Shown in pieces: positions 1 to 5,967 of a DNA stretch of 25,542 nucleotides; within the stretch, counting starts at the first letter, position 1, and each line of letters opens with the position of its first letter. The notes under the pieces are model-generated. The model was given only the letters and a program-made list of their open reading frames with translations, made no database searches and was not told the DNA's origin. The translations under genes and the position numbers were made by a program. The stretch covers positions 1-25,542 of the IMG/VR virus record IMGVR_UViG_3300009593_004961; one strand, given 5' to 3'. This DNA comes from a virus.

Positions 1-342
1 ATGAAAACCGTCTGGGACCTTCTGCAGGGCCAGGCACGCATCGGCTGGACCTGCGACGTCGAGCTCGCTCATCACGGCGACGTCGACCTGAATCGCATCC
101 TCGAGGCCAAGGGCTGCGACTTCACCCTGGCCAACCGCAAGCCGCGCTGCCCCGCGCCGAACTGCCCTGGCCGCGTGACCTTCACGGACCGCTCCGGAAG
201 CTGGCCCAAGCCCCTCGACACCATCGGCGATCGTGACCCCGCCTGGTGGCACTACACCGAACGCCGCCGCGCCGAGCTGACGGCTCTCGGCTGGCGCATG
301 GTCATGGGAAAGTGGGTGGCGCCGGTCGAGGGGCCGCAGTAG
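1..342 (+). CDS. Small Cys-containing hypothetical protein
   Basis: This reading frame of 113 residues begins with ATG at the first base of the window, so an upstream extension and the ribosome binding site cannot be judged. I do not recognise a named family. It is soluble, with no signal peptide or membrane segment. It has four cysteines at about residues 18, 39, 50 and 55, the last two as C-PAPN-C in a basic stretch, which could form a small metal site (inference). A Trp/Tyr-rich stretch (AWWHYTERRR) lies at 81-90. The gene ends 9 bases before the SRAP gene in the same orientation, so the two are probably co-transcribed. Base composition matches the phage genes and not the AT-richer cassette further right. 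It could be host or phage DNA. Confidence 0.65.
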   Translation: MKTVWDLLQGQARIGWTCDVELAHHGDVDLNRILEAKGCDFTLANRKPRCPAPNCPGRVTFTDRSGSWPKPLDTIGDRDPAWWHYTERRRAELTALGWRMVMGKWVAPVEGPQ

Positions 343-351
343 CGTCGCCCC

Positions 352-990
352 ATGTGCAACCTCTACAGCCTCCGGAAAGGCCCGGCCGCAATCCTCGACC
401 TCGCGCGGGCGATGGAGAACCAGGCCGGCAACCTCGAGGGCGGATCCGTCTATCCCGACTATCCCGCCCCGATCGTGCGCCAGGACGCCACGAACGGCGT
501 TCGTGTTCTGGCGACGGCGCGCTGGGGCCTGCCCTCCCCCGCCTTCGCCCTCGAGGGCAAGAAGACGGACAAGGGCGTCACCAATGTCCGGAACACGTCC
601 AGCCCGCACTGGCGGCGCTGGCTGAAGCCCGAGAACCGCTGCCTCGTCCCCTTCACCGCCTTCAGCGAGCCCGGCCGGAACGCCGAGGGCAAATACGAGC
701 CTGTCTGGTTCCGGCTGGCGGGCGACGATCCCGAGCCCCTAGCCTTCTTCGCCGGCATCTGGGTCCCGCAATGGACCAGCACCCGCAAGCTGAAGGAGGG
801 CGAGGTTACGGCTGACCTCTATGCCTTCCTGACCACGACCCCGAACGCCGAGGTCGGCGCCGTCCACCCCAAGGCCATGCCCGTCATCCTGACCGAGGCC
901 GAGGAGCTCGAGACCTGGCTCACCGCGCCGTGGGACATCGCCAAGGAACTGCAGCGGCCGCTGGCGGATGGGGTGCTGCAGCAGCCGTGA
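352..990 (+). CDS. SOS response-associated peptidase (SRAP/HMCES/YedK family)
   Basis: This 212-residue protein belongs to the SRAP family, whose members cross-link to abasic sites in single-stranded DNA through the N-terminal cysteine and so shield them during replication. Visible hallmarks are Cys2 right after the initiator Met (MCNLYS), which becomes the catalytic N-terminus; Asn78 in NVRN; Glu106 in RCLVPFTAFSEP; TTTPN at 161-165; and His172 in HPKAMPVIL. These match the Cys2, Asn, Glu and His active-site set of YedK and HMCES, and the length is normal for the family. No alphaproteobacterial LexA box (GTTC-N7-GTTC) is visible upstream. Residues 47-51 read TNGVR and are encoded by one of the five palindromic repeats. 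Whether this is a host gene or phage cargo cannot be told here. Confidence 0.93.
   Translation: MCNLYSLRKGPAAILDLARAMENQAGNLEGGSVYPDYPAPIVRQDATNGVRVLATARWGLPSPAFALEGKKTDKGVTNVRNTSSPHWRRWLKPENRCLVPFTAFSEPGRNAEGKYEPVWFRLAGDDPEPLAFFAGIWVPQWTSTRKLKEGEVTADLYAFLTTTPNAEVGAVHPKAMPVILTEAEELETWLTAPWDIAKELQRPLADGVLQQP
490..504. repeat. Palindromic repeat copy 1 (ACGAACGGCGTTCGT)
   Basis: This is a perfect palindrome with 7-bp arms around one central base. It lies inside the SRAP gene, where the codons ACG AAC GGC GTT CGT give TNGVR. It shares the 13-bp core CGAACGSCGTTCG with four other sites at 8277, 12197, 16866 and 21579. Confidence 0.9.
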
Positions 991-1009
991 AGCTCCTGAC
1001 GGGTTTTGG

Positions 1010-1038
1010 TTGATATTCTGAAGCTGAATCGCGTTATT
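1010..1038 (+). promoter_or_regulatory. Candidate promoter for the GHKL/STAS cassette
   Basis: TTGATA (1010-1015) lies 17 bases before GTTATT (1033-1038), in the 56-base gap after the SRAP gene. The -35 match is good and the -10 match is weak. Transcription from it would begin near 1045, which would leave ATG 1047 almost leaderless and favours the ATG at 1092 for the downstream gene. Confidence 0.3.
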
Positions 1039-1046
1039 CGGGCCTT

Positions 1047-2168
1047 ATGCGGCGCGTGTCCCCCGAAAAGAAAATTCGCGAGGTAAGGCTCATGCGCGAG
1101 CGCACCATGCGCCGAGCTCGCCGCAGAGAGGACGCCGGGGCGCGCCGAAGACGTCTTCTAGCTCTCATCGAGAAAAATCGACACGCCATACCTGCGTCAG
1201 CGCCGAAACGTCTCCGGATTCCCCTGAGCGTACCGAAGAATCTCTCTCTCAGGGAAAACTACCATGAAACGATGAAATTCATCGGAGCCATCCGTCGATA
1301 TGCGCTCGAGGACTACCAGCCTATTGATCTATTTTTCCATGACGTTGAGGCAATCGAGGCTGGCGCACTCGTCGTCTTAACTGCTGAGATCCATCGGTGC
1401 CGAAATCTCCGAAAAGTCCACGGGCGGCCGGCAGTCAGCGGGTATTACCCCAGCAGCCCCGATATTTATCGTCAGCTCCAAGAAGCTGGATTTTTCCGCC
1501 TGCTCGAGATCCGAGACCAGCTGCCGCCGGCGGGCGCGCCAGATCCTTCGAAGACAAAGGTCGTTCTTCCATTTTTGACCGACGCGATGGTGACCGCTGA
1601 CCGTTCGGCCGACTTCGTAGACCGGCTGGCGGGCATTATTCATGACACCGTCCCCATGGACGAAACGAGCAAGCGGTACCTCCAAGGTGCAATCGTTGAG
1701 GCGATGAAGAATGCCAGGGAGCATGCCTACAAACTCAAGCCCCAGCACCAGTCGTTGGGGCATCGCTGGTGGCTGTCGGCGGCATTTGACGTTTCAACGC
1801 AGGAAGTTTCTATCCTGCTCTTCGACCAAGGTGTCGGGATACCTGCCACTCTTGAGCCTGCGTTGTTGGTTAAGGCTGAGTCTCTCGCCAAGGCTGAGGG
1901 CCTCCACCCGCGCGACAGCCTTCTCATCGAAGTCGCGACCCGTTCAGGGGAATCCTCGACACGCCAGAAGGGACGCGGAAAGGGTTTCGCAACGATGCGG
2001 AAGTTCGTTGATTTCTGTGATGATGGAGAGCTAATTGTTTACAGCAGCCAAGGTAACTACCTATATGCACGCGGTCGAACCCAACGGGCCGACCGCGCGT
2101 TGCCCCTCGGTGGAACATTGATACAATGGCGCTTCAGACATTCGAAACCGGTGACGGTCGACTCGTGA
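1047..2168 (+). CDS. GHKL-type ATPase with N-terminal STAS-like region
   Basis: The C-terminal half carries the Bergerat ATP-binding fold seen in histidine kinases and anti-sigma kinases such as SpoIIAB/RsbW: an N-box at about 218-226 (EAMKNAREH), a G1 box at 260-264 (DQGVG), a glycine-rich lid at 308-317 (KGRGKGFATM) and a closing GGTLIQWRF strand at 355-363. There is no phosphoacceptor His box, so it is not an ordinary sensor kinase. Residues about 92-150 resemble a STAS-like strand-helix unit, and residues 1-45 are very Arg-rich. The reported start is ATG 1047, but ATG 1092 is preceded by GCGAGG at good spacing and is probably the real start (358 residues). The gene overlaps the next one by 43 bases. 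It is clearly AT-richer than the phage genes, which suggests separate acquisition. I infer a switch in which the ATPase binds or phosphorylates the STAS-like partner; the output is unknown. Confidence 0.85.
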   Translation: MRRVSPEKKIREVRLMRERTMRRARRREDAGARRRRLLALIEKNRHAIPASAPKRLRIPLSVPKNLSLRENYHETMKFIGAIRRYALEDYQPIDLFFHDVEAIEAGALVVLTAEIHRCRNLRKVHGRPAVSGYYPSSPDIYRQLQEAGFFRLLEIRDQLPPAGAPDPSKTKVVLPFLTDAMVTADRSADFVDRLAGIIHDTVPMDETSKRYLQGAIVEAMKNAREHAYKLKPQHQSLGHRWWLSAAFDVSTQEVSILLFDQGVGIPATLEPALLVKAESLAKAEGLHPRDSLLIEVATRSGESSTRQKGRGKGFATMRKFVDFCDDGELIVYSSQGNYLYARGRTQRADRALPLGGTLIQWRFRHSKPVTVDS

Positions 2169-2485
2169 AACACAGAATTTCCGTGGCTCGCGACTTCTCC
2201 AAGACCCCGGGTCCCCGCTTCATTAAGCAAGGGAGCTGGAGTGGAGAGAAATTCCGCCAACTGCTTGAGAAGCAACTGAAGACGCACCACTCGCTAATTG
2301 TCGACCTGGACGGAACTCGCGGCTATGGATCGTCCTTCTTGGACGAGGCCTTTGGCGGGTTGATCCGAGAGTGCGTGTTGACCAAGCGCGAATTCGACGA
2401 GCGGATCAAGATCCTCTCAGACGAGGACCCCACTTATCTGGCTGAAGCGATGGAGTCGGTGCGGCTGGCCCAGCCGAAGCAGTAG
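2126..2485 (+). CDS. STAS-like domain protein (DUF4325 family)
   Basis: This 119-residue protein fits the STAS-like DUF4325 pattern: a basic N-terminal strand, TPGPR at 27-31, GSWSGEKFR at 36-44, then a core strand LIVDLDG at 57-63 running into GYGSSFLDEAFGGLI at 66-80. Ser69 and Ser70 sit where SpoIIAA-type anti-anti-sigma factors carry their phosphorylated Ser, which makes them candidate targets of the ATPase encoded just upstream (inference). It has no signal peptide or membrane segment, so it is probably cytoplasmic. The start codon lies inside the 3' end of the ATPase gene in another frame, which suggests translational coupling and a fixed ratio of the two proteins. The family assignment is firm; the cellular role is not known. 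Confidence 0.88.
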   Translation: MALQTFETGDGRLVKHRISVARDFSKTPGPRFIKQGSWSGEKFRQLLEKQLKTHHSLIVDLDGTRGYGSSFLDEAFGGLIRECVLTKREFDERIKILSDEDPTYLAEAMESVRLAQPKQ

Positions 2486-2495
2486 CCGACATTAG

Positions 2496-3077
2496 ATGGA
2501 GACGGGGGCCCATCAAGCTTCGCGCTTAACTCCGGACAGCATCAGCCGTGCGCCGCGGGATGAGACGGGGGCACGGGAGGGTAAGTCACTTAAGGTGCAG
2601 GTCCAGGGCGCTGGTGAGGGGGTCGTCCTAGTTTGTCCTTCAGCTCCTCAAGGAGCGAGCGCCTATTGGGTGGCGTTGCCGGGTATTGTTACGGCCCTAC
2701 TCGGCTTCTTCATCATTCATGTGCTGTCCGTCCGGCGTCAGCGACGAGACGAGCAGTTCAAGATGGTACAGGCTACTCAAGCCTTGATCATCGCCGCTGC
2801 GACCGAAGCCGAAGAGGCGTGGCAAGTTCGACGGGGGAGGGAGGCAATTGGCCCCCTCTTGATCCAGAGAGTCGCTCGGATCGGTCGAGCGATCCAACAG
2901 CTTCGAAAACGCGACCCGAAGCTAGATGTCGATGCTTGCATGACGGCCTTCCGCCAAGCTGTCACGCTCGATTACGAGAGTGGCAGCCCCTCTCCTAGCA
3001 GACGCGCTGAGATCGCTATCACTGCCGCCGCTCTTGAGGAACGTGTCATGTCCTGTTTTCTCAAGCGCTTCGGCTGA
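2496..3077 (+). CDS. Single-pass membrane protein of unknown function
   Basis: This 193-residue protein has one clear membrane helix at about 57-78 (WVALPGIVTALLGFFIIHVL), followed at once by a basic stop-transfer segment (SVRRQRR). That predicts an outside N-terminus and a cytoplasmic helical C-terminal domain of about 110 residues rich in Ala, Arg and Glu. No enzyme motif is visible. It begins 10 bases after the STAS-like gene, so it probably belongs to the same transcript and could be the membrane-bound output or sensor of that pair (inference). The first 50 residues are low in hydrophobic content and the ribosome binding site at ATG 2496 is poor, so the true start could lie further in. 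Base composition is AT-richer than the phage genes. Confidence 0.65.
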   Translation: METGAHQASRLTPDSISRAPRDETGAREGKSLKVQVQGAGEGVVLVCPSAPQGASAYWVALPGIVTALLGFFIIHVLSVRRQRRDEQFKMVQATQALIIAAATEAEEAWQVRRGREAIGPLLIQRVARIGRAIQQLRKRDPKLDVDACMTAFRQAVTLDYESGSPSPSRRAEIAITAAALEERVMSCFLKRFG

Positions 3078-3213
3078 GCCTGAAGTCTTCCGCCGACCAC
3101 AATCAGCTTTGACGGACCGGTGCCAAGCGCCCTCGCACCCTTTCCCAAGCGCACGCCGTCCATTGCGCCCCAGATCGGCCGATGTAATCTGATCCTCTCG
3201 ACGGGAGGGCTCC

Positions 3214-3519
3214 ATGAATTTTGACCCAATCACCGCGTTGAACATCCTGATCGCGGGTGCCTTGGGCGGCGCGGTTTCGTGGGCCATCACCGCCTATTAC
3301 GCCTACAAGAGTACAAAGGAGCTCGAGAGCCTGCGGCTGGCGGTGATCGACGGGAAAGCCACGATCACAGACGAAAGCGGCAAGGAAGTCCCGCTCAAGA
3401 ACTTGAGCGCGGTTTCAGGGGCGGCCATGGCCCTGTTGCTCTCCAGCGTCTTTCTCTCGACCATAGGTCGCGATGATCCCCCGGCCGACCCGGACACGGA
3501 TACGCCGCCTACCGCCTGA
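3214..3519 (+). CDS. Small two-helix membrane protein
   Basis: This 101-residue protein is preceded by a strong ribosome binding site (GGGAGGG, 4 bases before ATG). It has a hydrophobic helix at about 7-31, a charged middle (30-63) and a second hydrophobic helix at about 64-84, ending in an acidic Pro-rich tail (DDPPADPDTDTPP). I do not recognise a family. It converges on the spanin gene on the other strand, and the two 3' ends overlap by 11 bases, which leaves no room for a terminator between them. Its size and topology would allow a holin or antiholin-like role near the lysis cassette, but the opposite orientation argues against simple membership. The 136 bases upstream (3078-3213) show no gene or clear promoter. 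Confidence 0.6.
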   Translation: MNFDPITALNILIAGALGGAVSWAITAYYAYKSTKELESLRLAVIDGKATITDESGKEVPLKNLSAVSGAAMALLLSSVFLSTIGRDDPPADPDTDTPPTA

Positions 3520-3823
3520 CCTTCGCCGCCTCCGCCGCCCACCGGGCATTGGCCAGCTGCTGCTCGAGCACTGTGTCGACGGCCAGCCGGCGGCGACTGT
3601 CGCACTCAGCGATCTGCAGGCCGCGGATCTCGTACCCCGCCTCGAAATCAGCCTGGGTTGGATTCTCGGGCAGCCGGTACACCGGACAGAGCTGCGTCGC
3701 CGCCTGGGGCAGCGGCACCGTCGGCGGGGTCGGCGGCGCAGGCGGGGGCGTAAAGGTCACACAGCCGCTCGTGGCCAGCGCGCAGACGCTCAGCCTGATC
3801 AGGGTCAAGAGGGGTATCCGCAT
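3509..3823 (-). CDS. Rz1-like outer-membrane spanin lipoprotein
   Basis: The 104-residue product starts with a short signal peptide and a lipobox-like ATSGC ending at Cys21, followed by a Pro-rich stretch (TPPPAPPTPPTVP at 25-37). This is the usual design of o-spanins such as lambda Rz1. Two further Cys at 46 and 74 could form a disulfide. It starts 176 bases before the end of the inner-membrane spanin gene, in another frame, which is the classic overlapping Rz/Rz1 layout. Together the pair would fuse inner and outer membranes in the last step of lysis. At about 84 residues, the mature form is longer than lambda Rz1. The call rests on architecture and gene position, because spanins diverge too far for sequence recognition. 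Confidence 0.75.
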   Translation of the reverse strand: MRIPLLTLIRLSVCALATSGCVTFTPPPAPPTPPTVPLPQAATQLCPVYRLPENPTQADFEAGYEIRGLQIAECDSRRRLAVDTVLEQQLANARWAAEAAKVRR

Positions 3824-4148
3824 CGGGAGGGCTCCGGGCTTCCTCGACCGCCGTCGCGGCCGCTTCGCGCAGGGTGATGACCTCGCGCGTATGGGTTTCG
3901 ATCCGCTCGACCTGGCGCACGGCGGCCTCGGCCGTCAGCTGGTCGGCGATGGCATTCATCTCGGCGTCGATCCGGGCGGCCTCTGACCGCGCCAGCCTGC
4001 TTTCATCCGACCAGGGCCACCACGCCGTCAGCTGGTCCAGCCTGTCCATGACCAGCCAGCCGGCCAGCAGCACCGCCAGCGCAGCAACGGCCACCTTGGC
4101 CCAGCCGGGGATCCACGCGCGGCCGGGGAAGATCTGCAGGCCACTCAC
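3648..4148 (-). CDS. Rz-like inner-membrane spanin (i-spanin)
   Basis: I place the start at GTG 4148, which overlaps the TGA of the endolysin gene (GTGA), giving 166 residues. Longer upstream reading in the same frame is only the shadow of the endolysin gene. The product has an N-terminal membrane helix at about 16-34 (WAKVAVAALAVLLAGWLVM in part) and then a long charged helical region at 52-105 rich in Ala, Glu and Arg, as expected of the periplasmic coiled coil of i-spanins. The C-terminal 60 residues overlap the start of the lipoprotein gene and are Pro/Ala-rich. The order endolysin, i-spanin, o-spanin matches phage lysis cassettes. The GTGA overlap suggests that its translation depends on termination of the endolysin. 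Confidence 0.75.
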   Translation of the reverse strand: MSGLQIFPGRAWIPGWAKVAVAALAVLLAGWLVMDRLDQLTAWWPWSDESRLARSEAARIDAEMNAIADQLTAEAAVRQVERIETHTREVITLREAAATAVEEARSPPDADTPLDPDQAERLRAGHERLCDLYAPACAADPADGAAAPGGDAALSGVPAARESNPG

Positions 4149-4597
4149 CCGGCAATCCCCGGCGTGTACCGCGTGCGGCCGCCCACGCGGCGCGCCGTCA
4201 GGGCCTGCCGCCGATCGCCGGGGCCAAAGCCGATATGGACCCACTCACCGAACTCTTCGATCACCTGGTCATAGGCCGACAGATGCTTGGCCAGATGGGC
4301 GGCGACCTTGGCCGAAGGACCGAACCCGGGGCAGATAAAGTCGACGGCGTGGCCGGTCATATGGGCCGACGTGCGCGATCCCTTCACTGCCTTGTTGACC
4401 TCCGGGCTGCGATAGCCGGAAAGCACGATGATCGGCTTGTTGCCCAGCAGGGCTCGGACCGTCTCCATCCGCGCGGCCGTGGCCGTCAGGGTGGCCAGAG
4501 CGGCCCCTGTGGGCACGTTCGACAGGCCCAGCCGAGCGCCCGTGGCGCTGACGGTCAATTCTTCCAGGGTGAAGTGCGGCGACAGCTTCGTCGTCAT
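4145..4597 (-). CDS. M15-family peptidase endolysin
   Basis: I choose ATG 4597 because AAGGAGA lies 5 bases upstream, giving 150 residues; the frame stays open to 4798 but that part has no other support. The protein carries the M15 (D-Ala-D-Ala carboxypeptidase/VanY-like) zinc site: SAHMTGHAVD with His79 and Asp86, and EWVHIGF with His121. The SGYRSPEVN stretch at 60-68 is the usual family segment before the site. M15 enzymes of this size are common as phage endolysins that cut peptidoglycan stem peptides. There is no signal peptide, so release to the periplasm should need a holin, and two membrane-protein genes lie upstream in the same operon. It is followed directly by the spanin pair. Confidence 0.9.
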   Translation of the reverse strand: MTTKLSPHFTLEELTVSATGARLGLSNVPTGAALATLTATAARMETVRALLGNKPIIVLSGYRSPEVNKAVKGSRTSAHMTGHAVDFICPGFGPSAKVAAHLAKHLSAYDQVIEEFGEWVHIGFGPGDRRQALTARRVGGRTRYTPGIAG

Positions 4598-4702
4598 CGG
4601 GTTCTCCTTCGTTTCTAGAGTTTGGTGAATGGACGTCGAGCTCGGGTTCGACGCCCTCAGCCCCCTGCACCGAGTGTGGTCGGCTCTGCTGTCGGTCCCG
4701 CC

Positions 4703-4723
4703 GTTGAGGCTCTCGACCGCAAC
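4703..4723. repeat. Imperfect inverted repeat between divergent genes
   Basis: GTTGAGG and CCGCAAC form 7-base arms with one mismatch around a 7-base spacer. The repeat lies in the 203-base gap (4598-4800) between the endolysin gene and the divergent Gly-rich membrane protein gene, so it could be an operator, but nothing else supports this. Confidence 0.25.
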
Positions 4724-4753
4724 TTCCCTGAATGTCGCGACCCGAAGAGCCGA

Positions 4754-4783
4754 TTCGATCCGGCCAAGGCAATGCGGTATAGT
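4754..4783 (+). promoter_or_regulatory. Weak candidate promoter for the Gly-rich membrane protein
   Basis: TATAGT at 4778-4783 is a good -10 match, with TTCGAT at 4754-4759 as a poor -35 at 18-base spacing. It lies just upstream of the strong ribosome binding site of the gene that starts at 4801, so the leader would be very short. Confidence 0.25.
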
Positions 4784-4800
4784 GGAGGTGGAGGTCACCG

Positions 4801-5163
4801 ATGACTTGGCGGGACTGGCGCGAAAACCTGACGTTCGTGATCTTCGTGGTCGTGGCCGGCGTCACCCTTGAGCCCGCGGTCAAGGCACTGCTTCATGGCC
4901 GCAATGCGCCGCCGGTGTTCGGCGCTCACCTTTGGGGTGGTTCAACGACCAACGATGGCGGGTACACAATCAACGACAGCGCCGTGGTCACCAAATCTAG
5001 TGGCGGAACCGACGTTAGCGGCGGAGGGGCGGATACCGGCCACGGGGGCACTGATCTGAGCGGGCAAGCAGATGTCTCCGAAGGCACCGGATGGGGCGGC
5101 GCTTACGAAGGAACCGGATGGGGCGGCAACGACGAGGGAACCGGACGGGGCGGTTCTGAGTGA
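4801..5163 (+). CDS. Membrane-anchored Gly-rich repeat protein, antisense to the late operon
   Basis: This 120-residue protein has a purine-rich ribosome binding site (GGAGGTGGAGG) before ATG 4801. It has one hydrophobic helix at about 10-30 (LTFVIFVVVAGVTL) and then a low-complexity tail rich in Gly, Thr, Ser and Asp. The last part holds three copies of EGTGWGG-like units, encoded by a 27-base repeat at 5080-5153. A short N-terminus before the helix and a Gly-rich distal part suggest a surface- or periplasm-facing tail (inference). I do not recognise a family. It is the only plus-strand gene inside the minus-strand tail and lysis block and looks like an independently transcribed extra gene (moron). 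The opposite strand here holds only a shadow frame. Confidence 0.6.
   Translation: MTWRDWRENLTFVIFVVVAGVTLEPAVKALLHGRNAPPVFGAHLWGGSTTNDGGYTINDSAVVTKSSGGTDVSGGGADTGHGGTDLSGQADVSEGTGWGGAYEGTGWGGNDEGTGRGGSE
5080..5153 (+). repeat. 27-base tandem repeat, three copies
   Basis: Units begin at 5080, 5107 and 5134, each with a 20-base core of the form GARGGMACCGGAYGGGGCGG. They encode EGTGWGG, EGTGWGG and EGTGRGG at the C-terminus of the Gly-rich membrane protein. Copy number may vary between strains through slippage or recombination. Confidence 0.85.
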
Positions 5164-5204
5164 GCCTGACGGTTGGCAGTCAATCCTGGCTGCCCGCCTG
5201 ATCC

Positions 5205-5549
5205 TCAGCGGGCCGACTTCCGCGCCCGCGCCTTGGCCTCGGCCATCGGGATCACAACAGGCCCCAGCCGCCCGTCCTCTTGCCCGTCCAGCCGGTCGAT
5301 GGCCCGCACCAGCGATGCCCCGTGCGTGGCCCACAGATTGATCAGGATCCCGGCGAGGAACACCAGATCGCCCAGCCCCGGCTCATGGCCCAGGAACCGC
5401 GCAGGGCCGCTCCACGCAAGCCCCGCGGCCATGGCACACAGGCCGACCCGCTGGCCCAGCGACAACCGGGCACCCCAGCCCAGCATCAACAGCACCACCC
5501 CCATGACGATCAGGCCCCCGATCAGGGCCGCGACGATAGACACCATCAT
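5205..5549 (-). CDS. Small polytopic membrane protein, holin candidate
   Basis: This 114-residue protein has hydrophobic segments at about 3-24, 33-48 and 58-78, followed by a charged, basic C-terminal tail (EAKARARKSAR). Three helices plus a short charged tail is the layout of class I holins, and it lies in the operon just before the endolysin, so a holin or antiholin role is plausible. It starts at ATG 5549, which overlaps the stop of the upstream membrane protein gene (ATGA); a second ATG follows directly, so a dual start of the kind used by lambda S is possible. The protein has no recognised family motif. A small phage-conserved membrane protein of other function cannot be excluded. Confidence 0.6.
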   Translation of the reverse strand: MMVSIVAALIGGLIVMGVVLLMLGWGARLSLGQRVGLCAMAAGLAWSGPARFLGHEPGLGDLVFLAGILINLWATHGASLVRAIDRLDGQEDGRLGPVVIPMAEAKARARKSAR

Positions 5550-5944
5550 TTGCCTTCTCCTTCAGGGCCGGCACCGCCGGTGATGATCACGCCGCCGACC
5601 TGGACCCGCACCAGCTTCAGCGGGTCGGCGCTGTACTTCTTGGCCGCCTGCGCCAGGCCCGACAGCACGATCATGCCGAAGGCCCCACAGGCGAAGCCGA
5701 TGATCGTCACCGCCGACCGGGGCAGCTCACCCCCCGGCCAGAACAATCCCGCGACGTCGCACAGGAACGGCGCGATCCACAGCGCGGCCGCCAGCCCGGC
5801 GCCGGCCGAGACCAGCTTGCCCCGGATCGTCAGCCGCTCGCCGAACGCCATCGACAGCACCGCCCCGCCGAACACGGGGGCATAGGGCGCAAAGTGACGG
5901 ATCAGATCGGCGAGGCCTCCGCCGGGCGTGGGTGTCTCGGCCAT
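5546..5944 (-). CDS. Small three-helix membrane protein, holin-like
   Basis: This 132-residue protein has hydrophobic segments at about 19-35, 45-68 and 76-97, and a C-terminal part with AAKKYSADPLKLV at 100-112. Size, three helices and location between the tail fibre region and the endolysin suggest a holin or a holin partner. The stop overlaps the start of the next membrane protein (ATGA), so the two are probably made together, as a holin and antiholin pair would be. Both proteins could instead be parts of one pore. No sequence motif decides which is which. Confidence 0.6.
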   Translation of the reverse strand: MAETPTPGGGLADLIRHFAPYAPVFGGAVLSMAFGERLTIRGKLVSAGAGLAAALWIAPFLCDVAGLFWPGGELPRSAVTIIGFACGAFGMIVLSGLAQAAKKYSADPLKLVRVQVGGVIITGGAGPEGEGK

Positions 5945-5967
5945 AGGGCCCTCCGCTTGTCAGATAT

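Noticed and set aside
490-504. Palindrome as a Gram-positive type LexA box (CGAAC-N4-GTTCG)
   Set aside because: The spacing is three bases, not four, the sites lie inside genes and not at promoters, and alphaproteobacterial LexA uses GTTC-N7-GTTC.
990-3214. Attachment site, tRNA or integrase marking the prophage edge
   Set aside because: I found no tRNA-like cloverleaf, no direct repeat pair and no recombinase gene in the window, so no boundary is called.
4598-4798. Longer endolysin beginning at 4798
   Set aside because: The added 67 residues have no domain character, while ATG 4597 has an excellent AAGGAGA; the extra part is the intergenic region.
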